The notes beneath the pieces were generated by a model. That model ran no database searches. It worked only from the letters and a program-made list of their open reading frames with translations, and was not told the origin of the DNA. The position numbers were made by a program, and so were the translations under genes. 64,000 nt of DNA from Bradyrhizobium sp. 195 (GTDB taxonomy: Bacteria > Pseudomonadota > Alphaproteobacteria > Rhizobiales > Xanthobacteraceae), in NCBI RefSeq assembly GCF_023101665.1, contig NZ_CP082161.1, positions 3,162,001-3,226,000 on the forward strand, written 5' to 3'. Below are positions 24,300 through 33,111 of this stretch, piece by piece; within the stretch, counting starts at the first letter, position 1; each line of letters begins with the position of its first letter.

Positions 24300-24331
24300 T
24301 GTCCTTTGGGGCATTGTCCTCTGGGACAATG
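24300..24331. repeat. Tandem imperfect palindromes upstream of the FixK-like gene
   Basis: Two copies of TGTCCTYTGGGRCA start 15 bp apart (24300-24313 and 24315-24328). The second is a perfect dyad that extends to CATTGTCC-TCTG-GGACAATG (24312-24331). It may be an operator for the regulator gene 75 bp downstream, or a terminator stem for the small frame before it; no T-run follows on the plus strand. Confidence 0.55.
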
Positions 24332-24405
24332 TCGCCTGAGTGAATGCCTCGGTAGCCTGATCGCGTTAGACCGGCTGCAAAGCTGGTTGTGTTTGGAGGC
24401 ATATA

Positions 24406-25092
24406 ATGTTCGTGCGCATCACCACGGACTGCAAGAACCGCAATACAACACTCGACGACTTTGGAATGACGAGCGGCTCCGATGCGATCATTAGTCTCAA
24501 CGAGATATTCTATAAGAAAGGGATCGAAATATACGGAGAAAAGGAGCCATCCGAGTACGTCTACCAGGTCAAGATCGGCGCGGTGAGAAGCTACAAGCTG
24601 CTTTCTGATGGACGCCGCCAGATCGGCGCGTTTCACCTCGCAGGCGACATTTTCGGGCTCGCGAACGGAAGTGCCCACCGCTTCACGGCCGAAGCAATTG
24701 TGGACACGACTCTGCGTCTGATCAAGCGAGAGGCGCTCGATAGGGTGGCCGAGACAGATCCCGTAGTGACACGCACTCTCCTCGGGATGACGACCTTGAA
24801 TCTGAAACACGCGGAGGACCATATGCTGCTTTTGGGCCGCAAGGACTCCGTTGAAAGGGTCGCAACGTTCCTGGTCGAAATGGATGAACGTATTCGGACT
24901 TCACAGGTGATGGCGCTGCCGATGACGCGGCGCGACATTGCGGACTATCTAGGGCTGACACTCGAGACTGTTTCTCGTGCGCTGTCGCGCCTCCGTCGCG
25001 GGGGTTTGCTTGACTTTGTCGGGAATACGCAGCGCCAGATCACCATTCTTGACCGCAAGCGACTTCGGGAAGTGGACTGTCAGCGTCACTAA
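24406..25092 (+). CDS. Crp/Fnr-family regulator, FixK-like
   Basis: 228 residues. An N-terminal cyclic-nucleotide-binding-type beta barrel (about 25-120), a dimer helix and a C-terminal HTH (about 174-196, RRDIADYLGLTLETVSRALS). The recognition helix has the E-xx-SR pattern (Glu187, Ser190, Arg191) of FNR/FixK proteins that read TTGAT-N4-ATCAA. The N-terminal iron-sulfur cysteines of FNR are absent (only Cys9 near the start), so it belongs to the FixK type whose activity is set by expression or by another signal. Good ribosome site GGAGG 7 bases upstream. Three matching boxes lie within 4.1 kb. Confidence 0.88.
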   Translation: MFVRITTDCKNRNTTLDDFGMTSGSDAIISLNEIFYKKGIEIYGEKEPSEYVYQVKIGAVRSYKLLSDGRRQIGAFHLAGDIFGLANGSAHRFTAEAIVDTTLRLIKREALDRVAETDPVVTRTLLGMTTLNLKHAEDHMLLLGRKDSVERVATFLVEMDERIRTSQVMALPMTRRDIADYLGLTLETVSRALSRLRRGGLLDFVGNTQRQITILDRKRLREVDCQRH

Positions 25093-25212
25093 GCTCCTCT
25101 TCGATAGGGCGGCGGCCCGATAATTGCTGGAGTAACGGCTAGCGTTTAGACTGCGTTGGCGGGCACCCCTTGCGACGCTTGCAGGCGCGTCATCAGCATC
25201 GACGATGTCATC

Positions 25213-28200
25213 CTACCTCTCCGGCAATTCCACGGCGCTTTGCGCGTTGACAAGCAATTCGGGCTCCAAAAGCATCGCATTTGCGACGGGGTCCTCAGGA
25301 AATCGCCTGAGCAGCGTTCGGTAAGCGATGGTTGCTTCGAAGAACTTGCCGGCCTCGAAGAGGGCAGAGGCCTTCGAAGTCAATCGTATTCGCTGGGCGA
25401 CGTCGGGCGGAGGACTCAGTTCGGGATCGTCGGTTCCGGCAATGCCGAGCAGCTCGTAGATCATGAACCGCTGCTCGCGTCCCTTGACCGTCACGCGGCG
25501 AAGCGGCCGCACCAGGATGGCGTCGCCCGCTGCACTCACGACGCTTGCGCTCACACAGATGGCGGTACCAAACTGTTTGTTGAGCCCTTCCAGCCGTGAC
25601 GCGACATTCACGCAATCGCCCATCGCGGTATAGCTGAAACGTTCGGTCGAGCCTACATTCCCAACCAGCACGTCGCCGGTGTTCAAGCCAATTCGCACGC
25701 GGAAGGGCGGGAGCCCCTGCGCGACCCAGCCGGCGTTGAGTCCTTCGATCCGGTGCTGGGACCGAAGGGCGCCACGGCATGCACTCAGGGCCGGCTCGGG
25801 CATAACGGCAGGCGCGCCCCAGAATGCCATCACACCGTCGCCGATGAACTTGTCGACGGTACCTTCTTCCTCGCCGATTGCACGTGACACGACGTCGAAA
25901 TAGGCGGACATCTGCTGCAGCAAGACATCGGAATCCTTCTGCTCGGCCAGAGTCGAGAAGTTCTCGATGTCGGAGAAGAAAATCGTCAGGCAGCGTCGTT
26001 CTACGCCGAGCTCGAGGGGAATGCCTGATTTGACCAATCCCTTCACGACCTCGACCGGAACAAAGGATGAGAAGGACTGCAGGGAACTCCGCAGCAGCGT
26101 TGCCGCGCTCTGCAGCTGGGCAATCTCCTTGATCCTCGAGGAGGTTGCGGCCCGCTTTTCGAAGGAGAGATCCTCGATGGCCTCCAGTTCGCGCGTGACC
26201 TTCTCCAGTGGACGAGTCAAACGCCGGGCCAGCAGGAAGATGAGCATCAATTCGATCATCGTCAAAAGGACGATGGTCAGGACAATTTTCTGGTTCGTCT
26301 CGCGCAATTGCCCCACGAAATCATTCGTCGGTGTCAGGATGACCGACTGCCACGGGCTGCCGAAGCTTTCGGGAAAGCGCGCGAACGACGCGCTGATCTC
26401 GCGGCCGTCCCGCGGCGAGTCGAACACGAAATCATCCCGGTTGGTTTCGATGTGCAGCCGGTAGGCCTCGCGGACGTCGGGATCGTCGATGTTCGCCAGC
26501 GTCGCGATCTGCAGCGAGCCCGTCGCAAGGCTGATGACCTTCTCGCGTTCCGACGAGGCAACCACCTTGCCGTCGTTGGGATCGGCGATGATTGTCATGC
26601 TGTTCACGCTTGGCCGCTGCTTGGCGAGATAGCGCGAGAGGACGTCGAAGGTGATGTTGACGGATGCGCAGCCGAGGAACTGGCCGTCGCCGCGGTAGAT
26701 CGGATAGCGCGCCGAGATGATGGGATAGCCGGTATCAGGGTTGATCGAGGGGGTGGTGACGTAGAGCGCTCGGGAGTCTCGCGCTGCGCCGTAGCCCGGA
26801 AGCGTCCGCACGTCGAGCGAGGATGGCGCGTCATAAGCGGCGATTGCGTGCGGCCAAGTGTCGTAGAACGTGCGGTAGCGCTTGCGATCGCTTTCCAGGG
26901 AGAATGCGTCGACATAGCTCGAATGCCAGTTGGCGTCCGCCGGAATTTGCCTGTCGGATCGTTTTCGGTCCGCGTCGACGCGCGTCACGACGCGGTGATA
27001 GCCGTCTTCGAAGCTGACATAGGCGGCATCGATCTGGCTCGACGAGGTGAGAACGCGGTAGAGCGCGTCGCGACTATCCTCGGTCCTGAAGAAGGAAGGT
27101 TGCGCCGCCACTGCTTCGGAGAGTAGTCCGAGCATGCCGTTGACGCCACGCATCAGGTTTTCGATGCTCTCGATGGTGGCGAAGCGCGATTTCTCGATCT
27201 GCTCCTTCAGCAGCGATACGATCGCTTCGCTGTTCTTCTGGTGATTGAAGCCGAGAATGAAGATGAGGATCGGGATGCTGAGGCATACGAACAGGCCGGC
27301 CATCACGAGGCTCAATCGCACCTGCCTGGAAGTAGACCGGCCGAACCGGCGATATACGCCGATGGCCCCGGCGATTGCCAGTATCGGGATCGCACCGATC
27401 GAGGCGAGCTGCATCCAGCGATCGAGCCTGTCTGAAAAGGCTTCGTGAAAAGGCGGAGGCGGCAACCTGCCTTTGGGCAGCAGGCCGAGATCCTGATAAA
27501 TCTTTGCGATGGCCCTCCAGCGCTCGGCCGTCTGGCTGCCGAGCTTGATCAATCCGGGCTGGATCAGGGCCTCGGTTCGCACAGCCTCGAACATCAGGGC
27601 TTCGCGCGACTTGATCACGGGATATTTGCGCACGATGAGCTCGACCGTGTCCTGCTTGTCGGCCAGCGCCCGCTCCCAGCCCTTCAGGCTCGCGGCGAGA
27701 AACGCCTGCACCATCTCCGGCTTGCGACGCGACAATTCTTCCGTGGTGCAGAGATTGTCGCCATAGAAGTCGAAGCCAAAAGTCCTCGGCGTGAACGACC
27801 GATAGGGAATGCCGTTCTGCTCGAGCACAAAGGGCTCGTTGGTAACATACGACACCATCGCGTCCGCCTTGCCTGCGACCAGGTCGAGCGGGTTGCCCGT
27901 GTGCTCGACGCGCGGCAGGGCCGCGTAATCCACGCCTTGCTGCTTGAGCATGGCGGCGAGATCGTCGCTGCCTGATGCGTCCATCAGGCGGTGGCCGGTT
28001 AGTTCCGAAGGGGCGTTGATGCGGGCGCGGCTGGGGACGAGGATGTTCGCCGCGGAGTGCTGAAAGATCACGCCCAGCACGGTCATCTTCGCAAGGCCGG
28101 GTTGGGGCAAAAGCACGCCCGTCATGCATACGCCAAAATCGGCCTTGCCCGAGCCAACGTCGATCGTCGCATCGATGCCGGGACCGCCGGGCCTTATCTC

Positions 28201-28431
28201 GACATCAAGCCCGGCGTCCCGATAAAAGCCCTTCTCGAGCGCAACGTAGTACCCGGCGAACTGAAACTGATGCAGCCATTTGAGCTGCAGGGACACTTTT
28301 TCAAGCGCATGCGCCTGCCCGGGAGCAATCCAGAGCAGCACAATTCCGGCGATCCGGAACAGTGCGCGAGCAAGCGGCCATGAGGCTGGTTCTCGCATTC
28401 GCGAGCGCATCGGGCGCGCTGGAAGGGGCAT
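25213..28431 (-). CDS. Receptor adenylate/guanylate cyclase with THI5-like binding domain
   Basis: A 1072-residue fusion. After a signal-anchor (about 20-40) comes an NMT1/THI5-like periplasmic binding domain (about 45-330; KVSLQLKWLHQFQFAGYY, then GVFQ-type and GADFGV-like segments). Two membrane helices (about 345-365 and 375-400) bring the chain to a large Cache-like sensor (about 410-710), then a membrane helix, a HAMP-like linker and a class III cyclase domain (about 825-990). The cyclase keeps both metal Asp residues (FSDIENFS and FIGDGVMAFWG), plus the TAMGDCVNVASRLE motif with the transition-state Asn and Arg. The frame opens at a TTG (28461); I prefer the ATG at 28431. A FixK-type box lies 73-86 bases upstream. 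It probably makes cAMP in response to a small extracellular ligand, perhaps pyrimidine- or sulfonate-like. Confidence 0.83.
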   Translation of the reverse strand: MPLPARPMRSRMREPASWPLARALFRIAGIVLLWIAPGQAHALEKVSLQLKWLHQFQFAGYYVALEKGFYRDAGLDVEIRPGGPGIDATIDVGSGKADFGVCMTGVLLPQPGLAKMTVLGVIFQHSAANILVPSRARINAPSELTGHRLMDASGSDDLAAMLKQQGVDYAALPRVEHTGNPLDLVAGKADAMVSYVTNEPFVLEQNGIPYRSFTPRTFGFDFYGDNLCTTEELSRRKPEMVQAFLAASLKGWERALADKQDTVELIVRKYPVIKSREALMFEAVRTEALIQPGLIKLGSQTAERWRAIAKIYQDLGLLPKGRLPPPPFHEAFSDRLDRWMQLASIGAIPILAIAGAIGVYRRFGRSTSRQVRLSLVMAGLFVCLSIPILIFILGFNHQKNSEAIVSLLKEQIEKSRFATIESIENLMRGVNGMLGLLSEAVAAQPSFFRTEDSRDALYRVLTSSSQIDAAYVSFEDGYHRVVTRVDADRKRSDRQIPADANWHSSYVDAFSLESDRKRYRTFYDTWPHAIAAYDAPSSLDVRTLPGYGAARDSRALYVTTPSINPDTGYPIISARYPIYRGDGQFLGCASVNITFDVLSRYLAKQRPSVNSMTIIADPNDGKVVASSEREKVISLATGSLQIATLANIDDPDVREAYRLHIETNRDDFVFDSPRDGREISASFARFPESFGSPWQSVILTPTNDFVGQLRETNQKIVLTIVLLTMIELMLIFLLARRLTRPLEKVTRELEAIEDLSFEKRAATSSRIKEIAQLQSAATLLRSSLQSFSSFVPVEVVKGLVKSGIPLELGVERRCLTIFFSDIENFSTLAEQKDSDVLLQQMSAYFDVVSRAIGEEEGTVDKFIGDGVMAFWGAPAVMPEPALSACRGALRSQHRIEGLNAGWVAQGLPPFRVRIGLNTGDVLVGNVGSTERFSYTAMGDCVNVASRLEGLNKQFGTAICVSASVVSAAGDAILVRPLRRVTVKGREQRFMIYELLGIAGTDDPELSPPPDVAQRIRLTSKASALFEAGKFFEATIAYRTLLRRFPEDPVANAMLLEPELLVNAQSAVELPER

Positions 28432-28503
28432 CGGTGTCCGGGAGCGATTTCGGTCAAGCAAGGCGGTGCGCCAAAAACGCTATTTTGGGCCGCACTGGGA
28501 TGT

Positions 28504-28517
28504 TTGATCTGGGTCAA
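28504..28517. promoter_or_regulatory. FixK/FNR-type box upstream of the receptor cyclase
   Basis: TTGATCTGGGTCAA fits TTGAT-N4-ATCAA at nine of ten positions. It lies upstream of the leftward cyclase gene and could place that gene in the regulon of the FixK-like protein at 24406. Confidence 0.6.
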
Positions 28518-28714
28518 GAGACCTCGACAGGATCGCCGACGGCGGGTCAGGTTGAAGCCCGATTTGCCGCTAATCCGGTCCAAAGGCGCAGTTCAGCGGC
28601 GGTCGCTTTCGCGCCGCTACTCCGCGGCACAAGCCCAATGATTTCAATACCCACGCTACTGTGGATGGGGTTGTTTTCGCGCTTTTCGTCTTGAAGCTGC
28701 CGAACAGCCGCGCG

Positions 28715-29299
28715 TCACCGCCGGCCGCGCGGTGCCTCGGCCTTGGCGGGCTGCTCGGTCTGCGGGCCGCAGCTCGCGGCCGCAAGCGTTGCCTGCGCCT
28801 GCGGCATCAGGCCGGGCTCGGGGGCGAGCGCCTTCATCACGATCAGGCCGGTGGCAGAGGGGGAATCGATGATCAGGCGGTCGGCCGCGGTGACCTCTTC
28901 GTCCTCCGGCAGGTCGTTGTGCTGCGCTTCCGTCATCAGGTCGAGCTCGATCACCTTGCGGCCCGCGGAGCGGTCGTTGATGGCGTAATAGGCGATCTCG
29001 TTGCGGGTGTAGAACGACACCGAGGTGTAGGCCTGGCTTACCGGCACCGTGAGCTTGATCGGCCCGCTTGTGAGGTCGTAGCGGCAGATCGCCAGCGCAA
29101 AGGCCGGGTCCATGAACGGCATCGGTGACGTCTGCGGATCGGCGAGGGGAAGCTGGCTGACGCCGTTGAGTTTCGTCATCGGCGTCAGCCGCGAATAGGC
29201 ATCCTGCGTCGCGATCCGCGGCAGCGCCAGCACGCTGACGAGATGGACCACGAGGCCCAGAACGATGCCGGCGACGATGGTGAACAGCAGCCGGATCAT
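28715..29299 (-). CDS. DUF1254-type membrane-anchored protein
   Basis: 194 residues. An N-terminal hydrophobic anchor (about 4-25) is followed by a globular part typical of short bacterial DUF1254 proteins (DPAFALAICRYDL, VSFYTRNEIAYYAIND). The activity is unknown. It overlaps the upstream DUF1214-type gene by 4 bp, and such pairs occur together in rhizobia, so the two proteins probably act as a complex in the cell envelope. The C-terminal 35 residues are Ala/Pro rich and probably disordered. Confidence 0.75.
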   Translation of the reverse strand: MIRLLFTIVAGIVLGLVVHLVSVLALPRIATQDAYSRLTPMTKLNGVSQLPLADPQTSPMPFMDPAFALAICRYDLTSGPIKLTVPVSQAYTSVSFYTRNEIAYYAINDRSAGRKVIELDLMTEAQHNDLPEDEEVTAADRLIIDSPSATGLIVMKALAPEPGLMPQAQATLAAASCGPQTEQPAKAEAPRGRR

Positions 29300-29874
29300 G
29301 AGCAGCCCGCCGTCGTGATGGTGGGCATCGGCGCATCGCGCTGGGTGCGCGTCGCCACGCCAACCGGGGTGTCGTAGAGCCGCAGCATAAGTGCGTAGCG
29401 CTCGATGCCACCGGTCGGCAACCAGTTGCCGGCGCGTGAGCGCGAGGCGATGCGGATCTCGAACGAGCCGTCGGACTGCCGCACGATCTCCTGGCTGGTG
29501 AAGCCGTAGCGCTGGAGCGAGTTGGCGACGAGGTGGCCCTTGCGGTCGTAGAGCGTCAGGGTCCAGAACCGCGCCGGCGGCGTCACGCCGGAGACGACGA
29601 CGTCGCAGCGGCCGTCGAGCGCCTTCTTCTTGTCGTCAGTGGTGGCGGTGAAGGCGACGCCGTCGCCGGTGCCGATCGGCAGCTCGCCGTTGCGCACGAT
29701 GGTCGCGCGCGAATAGGGATCGACGTCGGCGGTGCCGGTGCGCGGGCGCGCGGTCCAGGCGCCGATGGTCAGCGCGCCGATCTCGGTGCCGCGCGTCGTC
29801 GTCATCCAGGTGGCGCCGACGCCGACCACGGTCGCGAGCAGAAGGGCCGTCAATGTGATCAGGATCAGCCGCAC
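29296..29874 (-). CDS. DUF1214-type membrane-anchored protein
   Basis: 192 residues with an N-terminal membrane segment (about 4-25) and a DUF1214-like beta-rich domain: WTARPRTGTADVDPYSRA, then RFWTLTLYDRKGHLV and SRAGNWLPTG, segments shared by the family. The function is unknown. First of a two-gene unit with the DUF1254-type protein. It begins 9 bp after the PBP gene ends on the same strand, so all three may be cotranscribed. Confidence 0.8.
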   Translation of the reverse strand: MRLILITLTALLLATVVGVGATWMTTTRGTEIGALTIGAWTARPRTGTADVDPYSRATIVRNGELPIGTGDGVAFTATTDDKKKALDGRCDVVVSGVTPPARFWTLTLYDRKGHLVANSLQRYGFTSQEIVRQSDGSFEIRIASRSRAGNWLPTGGIERYALMLRLYDTPVGVATRTQRDAPMPTITTAGCS

Positions 29875-29883
29875 GGGTTTCGA

Positions 29884-32172
29884 TCAGTTCTTGCGCGGGA
29901 CGGAGGCGTTGGCATTCTCTTCCGCATAGTTCTGCGGGAAGGCGAGCGCGCTCGTCGCCGAGGACGGTCCGGCCGGCTTAGTGTCGGCATCGGCCGATTT
30001 CTTTGCCGTCTTGGCGGCGTCATCCAGCAGCTTCTCGACGCGCACCAGGATGTCGGCGCCGCGCTTGGTCAGCACCGGCGGCGGACCCGGCTTGGTCTCC
30101 AGGATCTTCGGCGCCGCATTGGCCTGCGCGTTGCTGACATGCTGCGGCGGCAGCTTCTGGCCCATGCCGATGCCGGGGATCTCCCGAACCTCGACGCCCT
30201 GATGCGCCGCGAGCATGATGTCGTGCCAGGTCTGTGCCGGCAGCGAGCCGCCGGTCATGCGGTTGGTCGGCGAATAGTCGTCGTTGCCGTACCACACCGC
30301 GCAGGTGAAATTGCCGGTGTAGCCGACGAACCAGGCGTCGCGATACGCGTTGGTGGTGCCGGTCTTGCCCGCGGTCGGAATGCCGTCGAGGGCTGCGCGG
30401 CGCGCGGTGCCTTCGCTGACGACGTGGCTCATCATGCCGGCCATGTCGGCGGCAACGGAAGCGGGGATCGCCTGGCGCGGCTTCGGGCCGTCGCGGTCCC
30501 AGCGCCAGACGAGGTCGCCCGCGCCGGTGCGCACTTCGAGCACCGAATGCGGCGTCACCGCCTTGCCGCGGTTGGGGAAGGTCGCGTAGGCGACCGCGTG
30601 CTCGAGCACGGTGACTTCGTCCGAACCGATCGGCAGCGACGGCGTGTCGGGCAGCGGCGCCTTGAGGCCGAAGCGCCGTGCGACCTCGACGATCTTGGCG
30701 CGGCCGATCTTGGCCGGGTTCGGCGCCTTCGGCTGTTCCTTCTGCCCGATCGCGATCGAGAGCTTCACCGGCACGACGTTGATCGAGCGCGTGATCGCCT
30801 GCGTCAGCGTCACCGAGCCGGAATAGGAATGGCCATAGTTCTGCGGGCACCAATTGCCGATGCAGACCGGGCCGTCGACCACGATCGAGTTCGGCGTGAA
30901 GCCGTTCAGGAGCGCGGTGGTGTAGACGTAGGGCTTGAACGAGGAGCCAGGCTGGCGGTAGGCATCGGTGGCGCGGTTGAACTGGCTGGCGCCGTAGTCG
31001 CGGCCGCCGACCATGGCGCGGATACCGCCGTCGAGATCGGACACGACAGTCGCGGCCTGCGTCGCGTGATAGTCGCGGCCGAACTGGCGCAGCTGGTTCT
31101 CGACCGCGTCTTCGGCGGCCTTCTGCACGTTGGCGTCCATGGCAAGACGAACCACGAAGACGCGCTCGGTGTACGATTTCGGGAACGTGTCGACCAGCTT
31201 GCGCATCTCGTCGAAGGCGTAGTCGAGATAGTAGTTCGGCGAAGCCTCGTCGCGGCGATCGACCGCGAAGGCGGGGTTGCGGCGGGCACCGAACACCTGG
31301 CCCTCGGTCATGAAGCCGGCATCGACGAGGTTGTCGAGCACGACGTTGGCGCGAGCGCGGGCGGCGGGCAGGTTGATGTGGGGCGCGTATTTGGTCGGGG
31401 CCTTGAACAGGCCGGCCAGCATCGCAGCTTCCGCCAGCGTCACGTCGCGCGCCGATTTGTTGAAGTAGAAATGCGCCGCGCCGTCGACGCCGAAGGTGCC
31501 GCCGCCCATATAGGCGCGGTCGAGATACAGCTTGAGGATCTCGTTCTTGGTCAGGCGCCATTCCAGCCAGACCGCGAGGAAGGCCTCGTTGACCTTGCGC
31601 TCGATGGTGCGCTCGTTGCTCAGGAACAGGTTCTTGGCGAGCTGCTGGGTGATCGATGAGCCGCCCTGGCGGACGCCGCCGGCCTGGGCGTTGGTGACGA
31701 GCGCGCGCGCGGTGCCGGCGATGTCGATGCCGAAATGCTCATAGAAGCGGCGGTCTTCGGTCGCCAGCGTCGCCTTGATCAGCACGTCCGGAAAATCTTC
31801 CAGCGGGATCGAGTCGTTGTGCTTGATGCCGCGGCTGCCGATCGGGTTGCCGTAGCGGTCGAGGAAGCTCACCGCGAGATCGGACTTCTTCAGCCAGTCC
31901 TCGTCCGCGGTCTCGCGGAAGGCGGGGATGGCGAGGGTGAGCATCACGACCAGGCCGCCGAGGCCGAGGGTCGCGGCTTCCGACAGCGGCTCGATGAACA
32001 CCCAGCGCTTCCACCGCCCGACATAGAAGCGGTCCATGAAGGTCGAGTAGCGTTCGTAGAGCTCGCGGATGCCCTTGGCCGAGGAGAACAGCGAGGAGTC
32101 GATGCGCGCATCGAGGTCCAGGAAGAAGTTCCGGACCTTCTGCTTCCAATGCGGTGGTATGATCTGGCGCAC
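29884..32172 (-). CDS. Class A penicillin-binding protein (PBP1a type)
   Basis: 762 residues: a bifunctional peptidoglycan synthase. A cytoplasmic N-terminus (about 1-62), a membrane helix (about 66-86) and a GT51 glycosyltransferase domain with catalytic Glu139 (LATEDRRFYEHFGID) and GGSSITQQLAKNL. The transpeptidase domain has the Ser410-Ser-Phe-Lys413 tetrad, Ser463-Ile-Asn465 and Lys603-Thr-Gly. The C-terminal about 60 residues are Ala/Pro/Lys rich. All motifs are intact, so the enzyme should polymerise and cross-link murein. It is divergent from ycgN. Confidence 0.93.
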   Translation of the reverse strand: MRQIIPPHWKQKVRNFFLDLDARIDSSLFSSAKGIRELYERYSTFMDRFYVGRWKRWVFIEPLSEAATLGLGGLVVMLTLAIPAFRETADEDWLKKSDLAVSFLDRYGNPIGSRGIKHNDSIPLEDFPDVLIKATLATEDRRFYEHFGIDIAGTARALVTNAQAGGVRQGGSSITQQLAKNLFLSNERTIERKVNEAFLAVWLEWRLTKNEILKLYLDRAYMGGGTFGVDGAAHFYFNKSARDVTLAEAAMLAGLFKAPTKYAPHINLPAARARANVVLDNLVDAGFMTEGQVFGARRNPAFAVDRRDEASPNYYLDYAFDEMRKLVDTFPKSYTERVFVVRLAMDANVQKAAEDAVENQLRQFGRDYHATQAATVVSDLDGGIRAMVGGRDYGASQFNRATDAYRQPGSSFKPYVYTTALLNGFTPNSIVVDGPVCIGNWCPQNYGHSYSGSVTLTQAITRSINVVPVKLSIAIGQKEQPKAPNPAKIGRAKIVEVARRFGLKAPLPDTPSLPIGSDEVTVLEHAVAYATFPNRGKAVTPHSVLEVRTGAGDLVWRWDRDGPKPRQAIPASVAADMAGMMSHVVSEGTARRAALDGIPTAGKTGTTNAYRDAWFVGYTGNFTCAVWYGNDDYSPTNRMTGGSLPAQTWHDIMLAAHQGVEVREIPGIGMGQKLPPQHVSNAQANAAPKILETKPGPPPVLTKRGADILVRVEKLLDDAAKTAKKSADADTKPAGPSSATSALAFPQNYAEENANASVPRKN

Positions 32173-32464
32173 CTAGAACCCTTGAGGCTCGCTTCGAAAG
32201 CGTTCAAGCACCCGGCGGGGGCGGCATCGAGACGTCTTGGGGGAATGTTGCGGCAAACCCAAGGCGCCCGGCCAGCATCCGAGGGACTTGCTGTTCCTTC
32301 TAGCCGAGCGGAGCCCATAAACCAATGGTCACGCTCGCGATTTTGAACAACAGGCCTAATTGCCCCCGGGTCATTACGGGCCTCACAGGCGCGTTGCTTG
32401 CACCACCCCGGCCGTACGCCCTAGATGGCGTTGCCGTAGCTCTATTGAACTTTTGTTGAGGCGC

Positions 32465-32974
32465 ATGACCGCAGTTCCCAAACGACCTTCAGGCCAGGAA
32501 GGATTCTTCTGGAAAACCAAGACGTTGGAAGAGATGTCGGGGCCCGAATGGGAAAGCCTGTGCGACGGCTGCGGGCGCTGCTGCCTGAACAAGCTCGAGG
32601 ACGAGGACACCGGCGAGATCTATTTCACCCATATCGGCTGCAAGCTGCTCGATGGTGCCAGCTGCGGCTGCAAGGACTATCCGAATCGCTCCGACAAGGT
32701 TCCGGATTGCGTCCGCCTGACGCCGGCCAATGTCCGCACCCTGAACTGGCTGCCGCCGAGCTGCGGCTACAAGCTCGTTGCCGAGGGCCGCGACCTCTAT
32801 TGGTGGCATCCGCTGGTATCAGGCGATCCCAACACCGTGCACGAAGCCGGCGTCTCCGTGCGCGGCCGGGTCGAAGGCAGCGAGGAGGAGATCCCGGATG
32901 AGGAGCTCGAGGACCACATCGTGCAATGGCCGGCCTTGCTGCCGAAGCGGGCTCGCCTGAAGAAGCGGCCCTGA
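32465..32974 (+). CDS. ycgN: YcgN/UPF0260 cysteine-cluster protein
   Basis: 169 residues of the YcgN family. The N-terminal part has the CDGCGRCC cluster (about 35-42), and further cysteines occur in [15 protein letters not shown] and DCVRL, a pattern suited to binding zinc or an iron-sulfur cluster. The cellular function is not known. I set the start at 32465, the first ATG before the conserved region. It is followed, after an AT-rich gap of 137 bp, by the patatin operon on the same strand, which is probably a separate transcription unit. Confidence 0.87.
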   Translation: MTAVPKRPSGQEGFFWKTKTLEEMSGPEWESLCDGCGRCCLNKLEDEDTGEIYFTHIGCKLLDGASCGCKDYPNRSDKVPDCVRLTPANVRTLNWLPPSCGYKLVAEGRDLYWWHPLVSGDPNTVHEAGVSVRGRVEGSEEEIPDEELEDHIVQWPALLPKRARLKKRP

Positions 32975-33021
32975 GCCGCTGTGCGCAGCGGTCGCATGCA
33001 GAGGCACTTCACATTCAAGGG

Positions 33022-33107
33022 TTGAGACGCTAAGCTGGTTGTAGTTTTAAGACGGTAATTATTCAGGTTGTTGCAAAGTTATTGAGGTACCCTAAATTTT
33101 TGAGGGG
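33022..33107 (+). promoter_or_regulatory. AT-rich leader of the patatin-protease-MBL operon
   Basis: The stretch is much more AT rich than its surroundings. A possible sigma70-like pair is TTGCAA (33071) and TAAATT (33093) at 16-bp spacing, followed by a strong ribosome site (GAGGGG, 33102-33107) before the ATG at 33112. The promoter call is weak, but the drop in GC is plain. Confidence 0.35.
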
Positions 33108-33111
33108 TCCG

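Noticed and set aside
29533..31659. Plus-strand open frame of 708 codons
   Set aside because: Antisense to the class A PBP gene, whose catalytic motifs are all intact; composition is that of a shadow frame.
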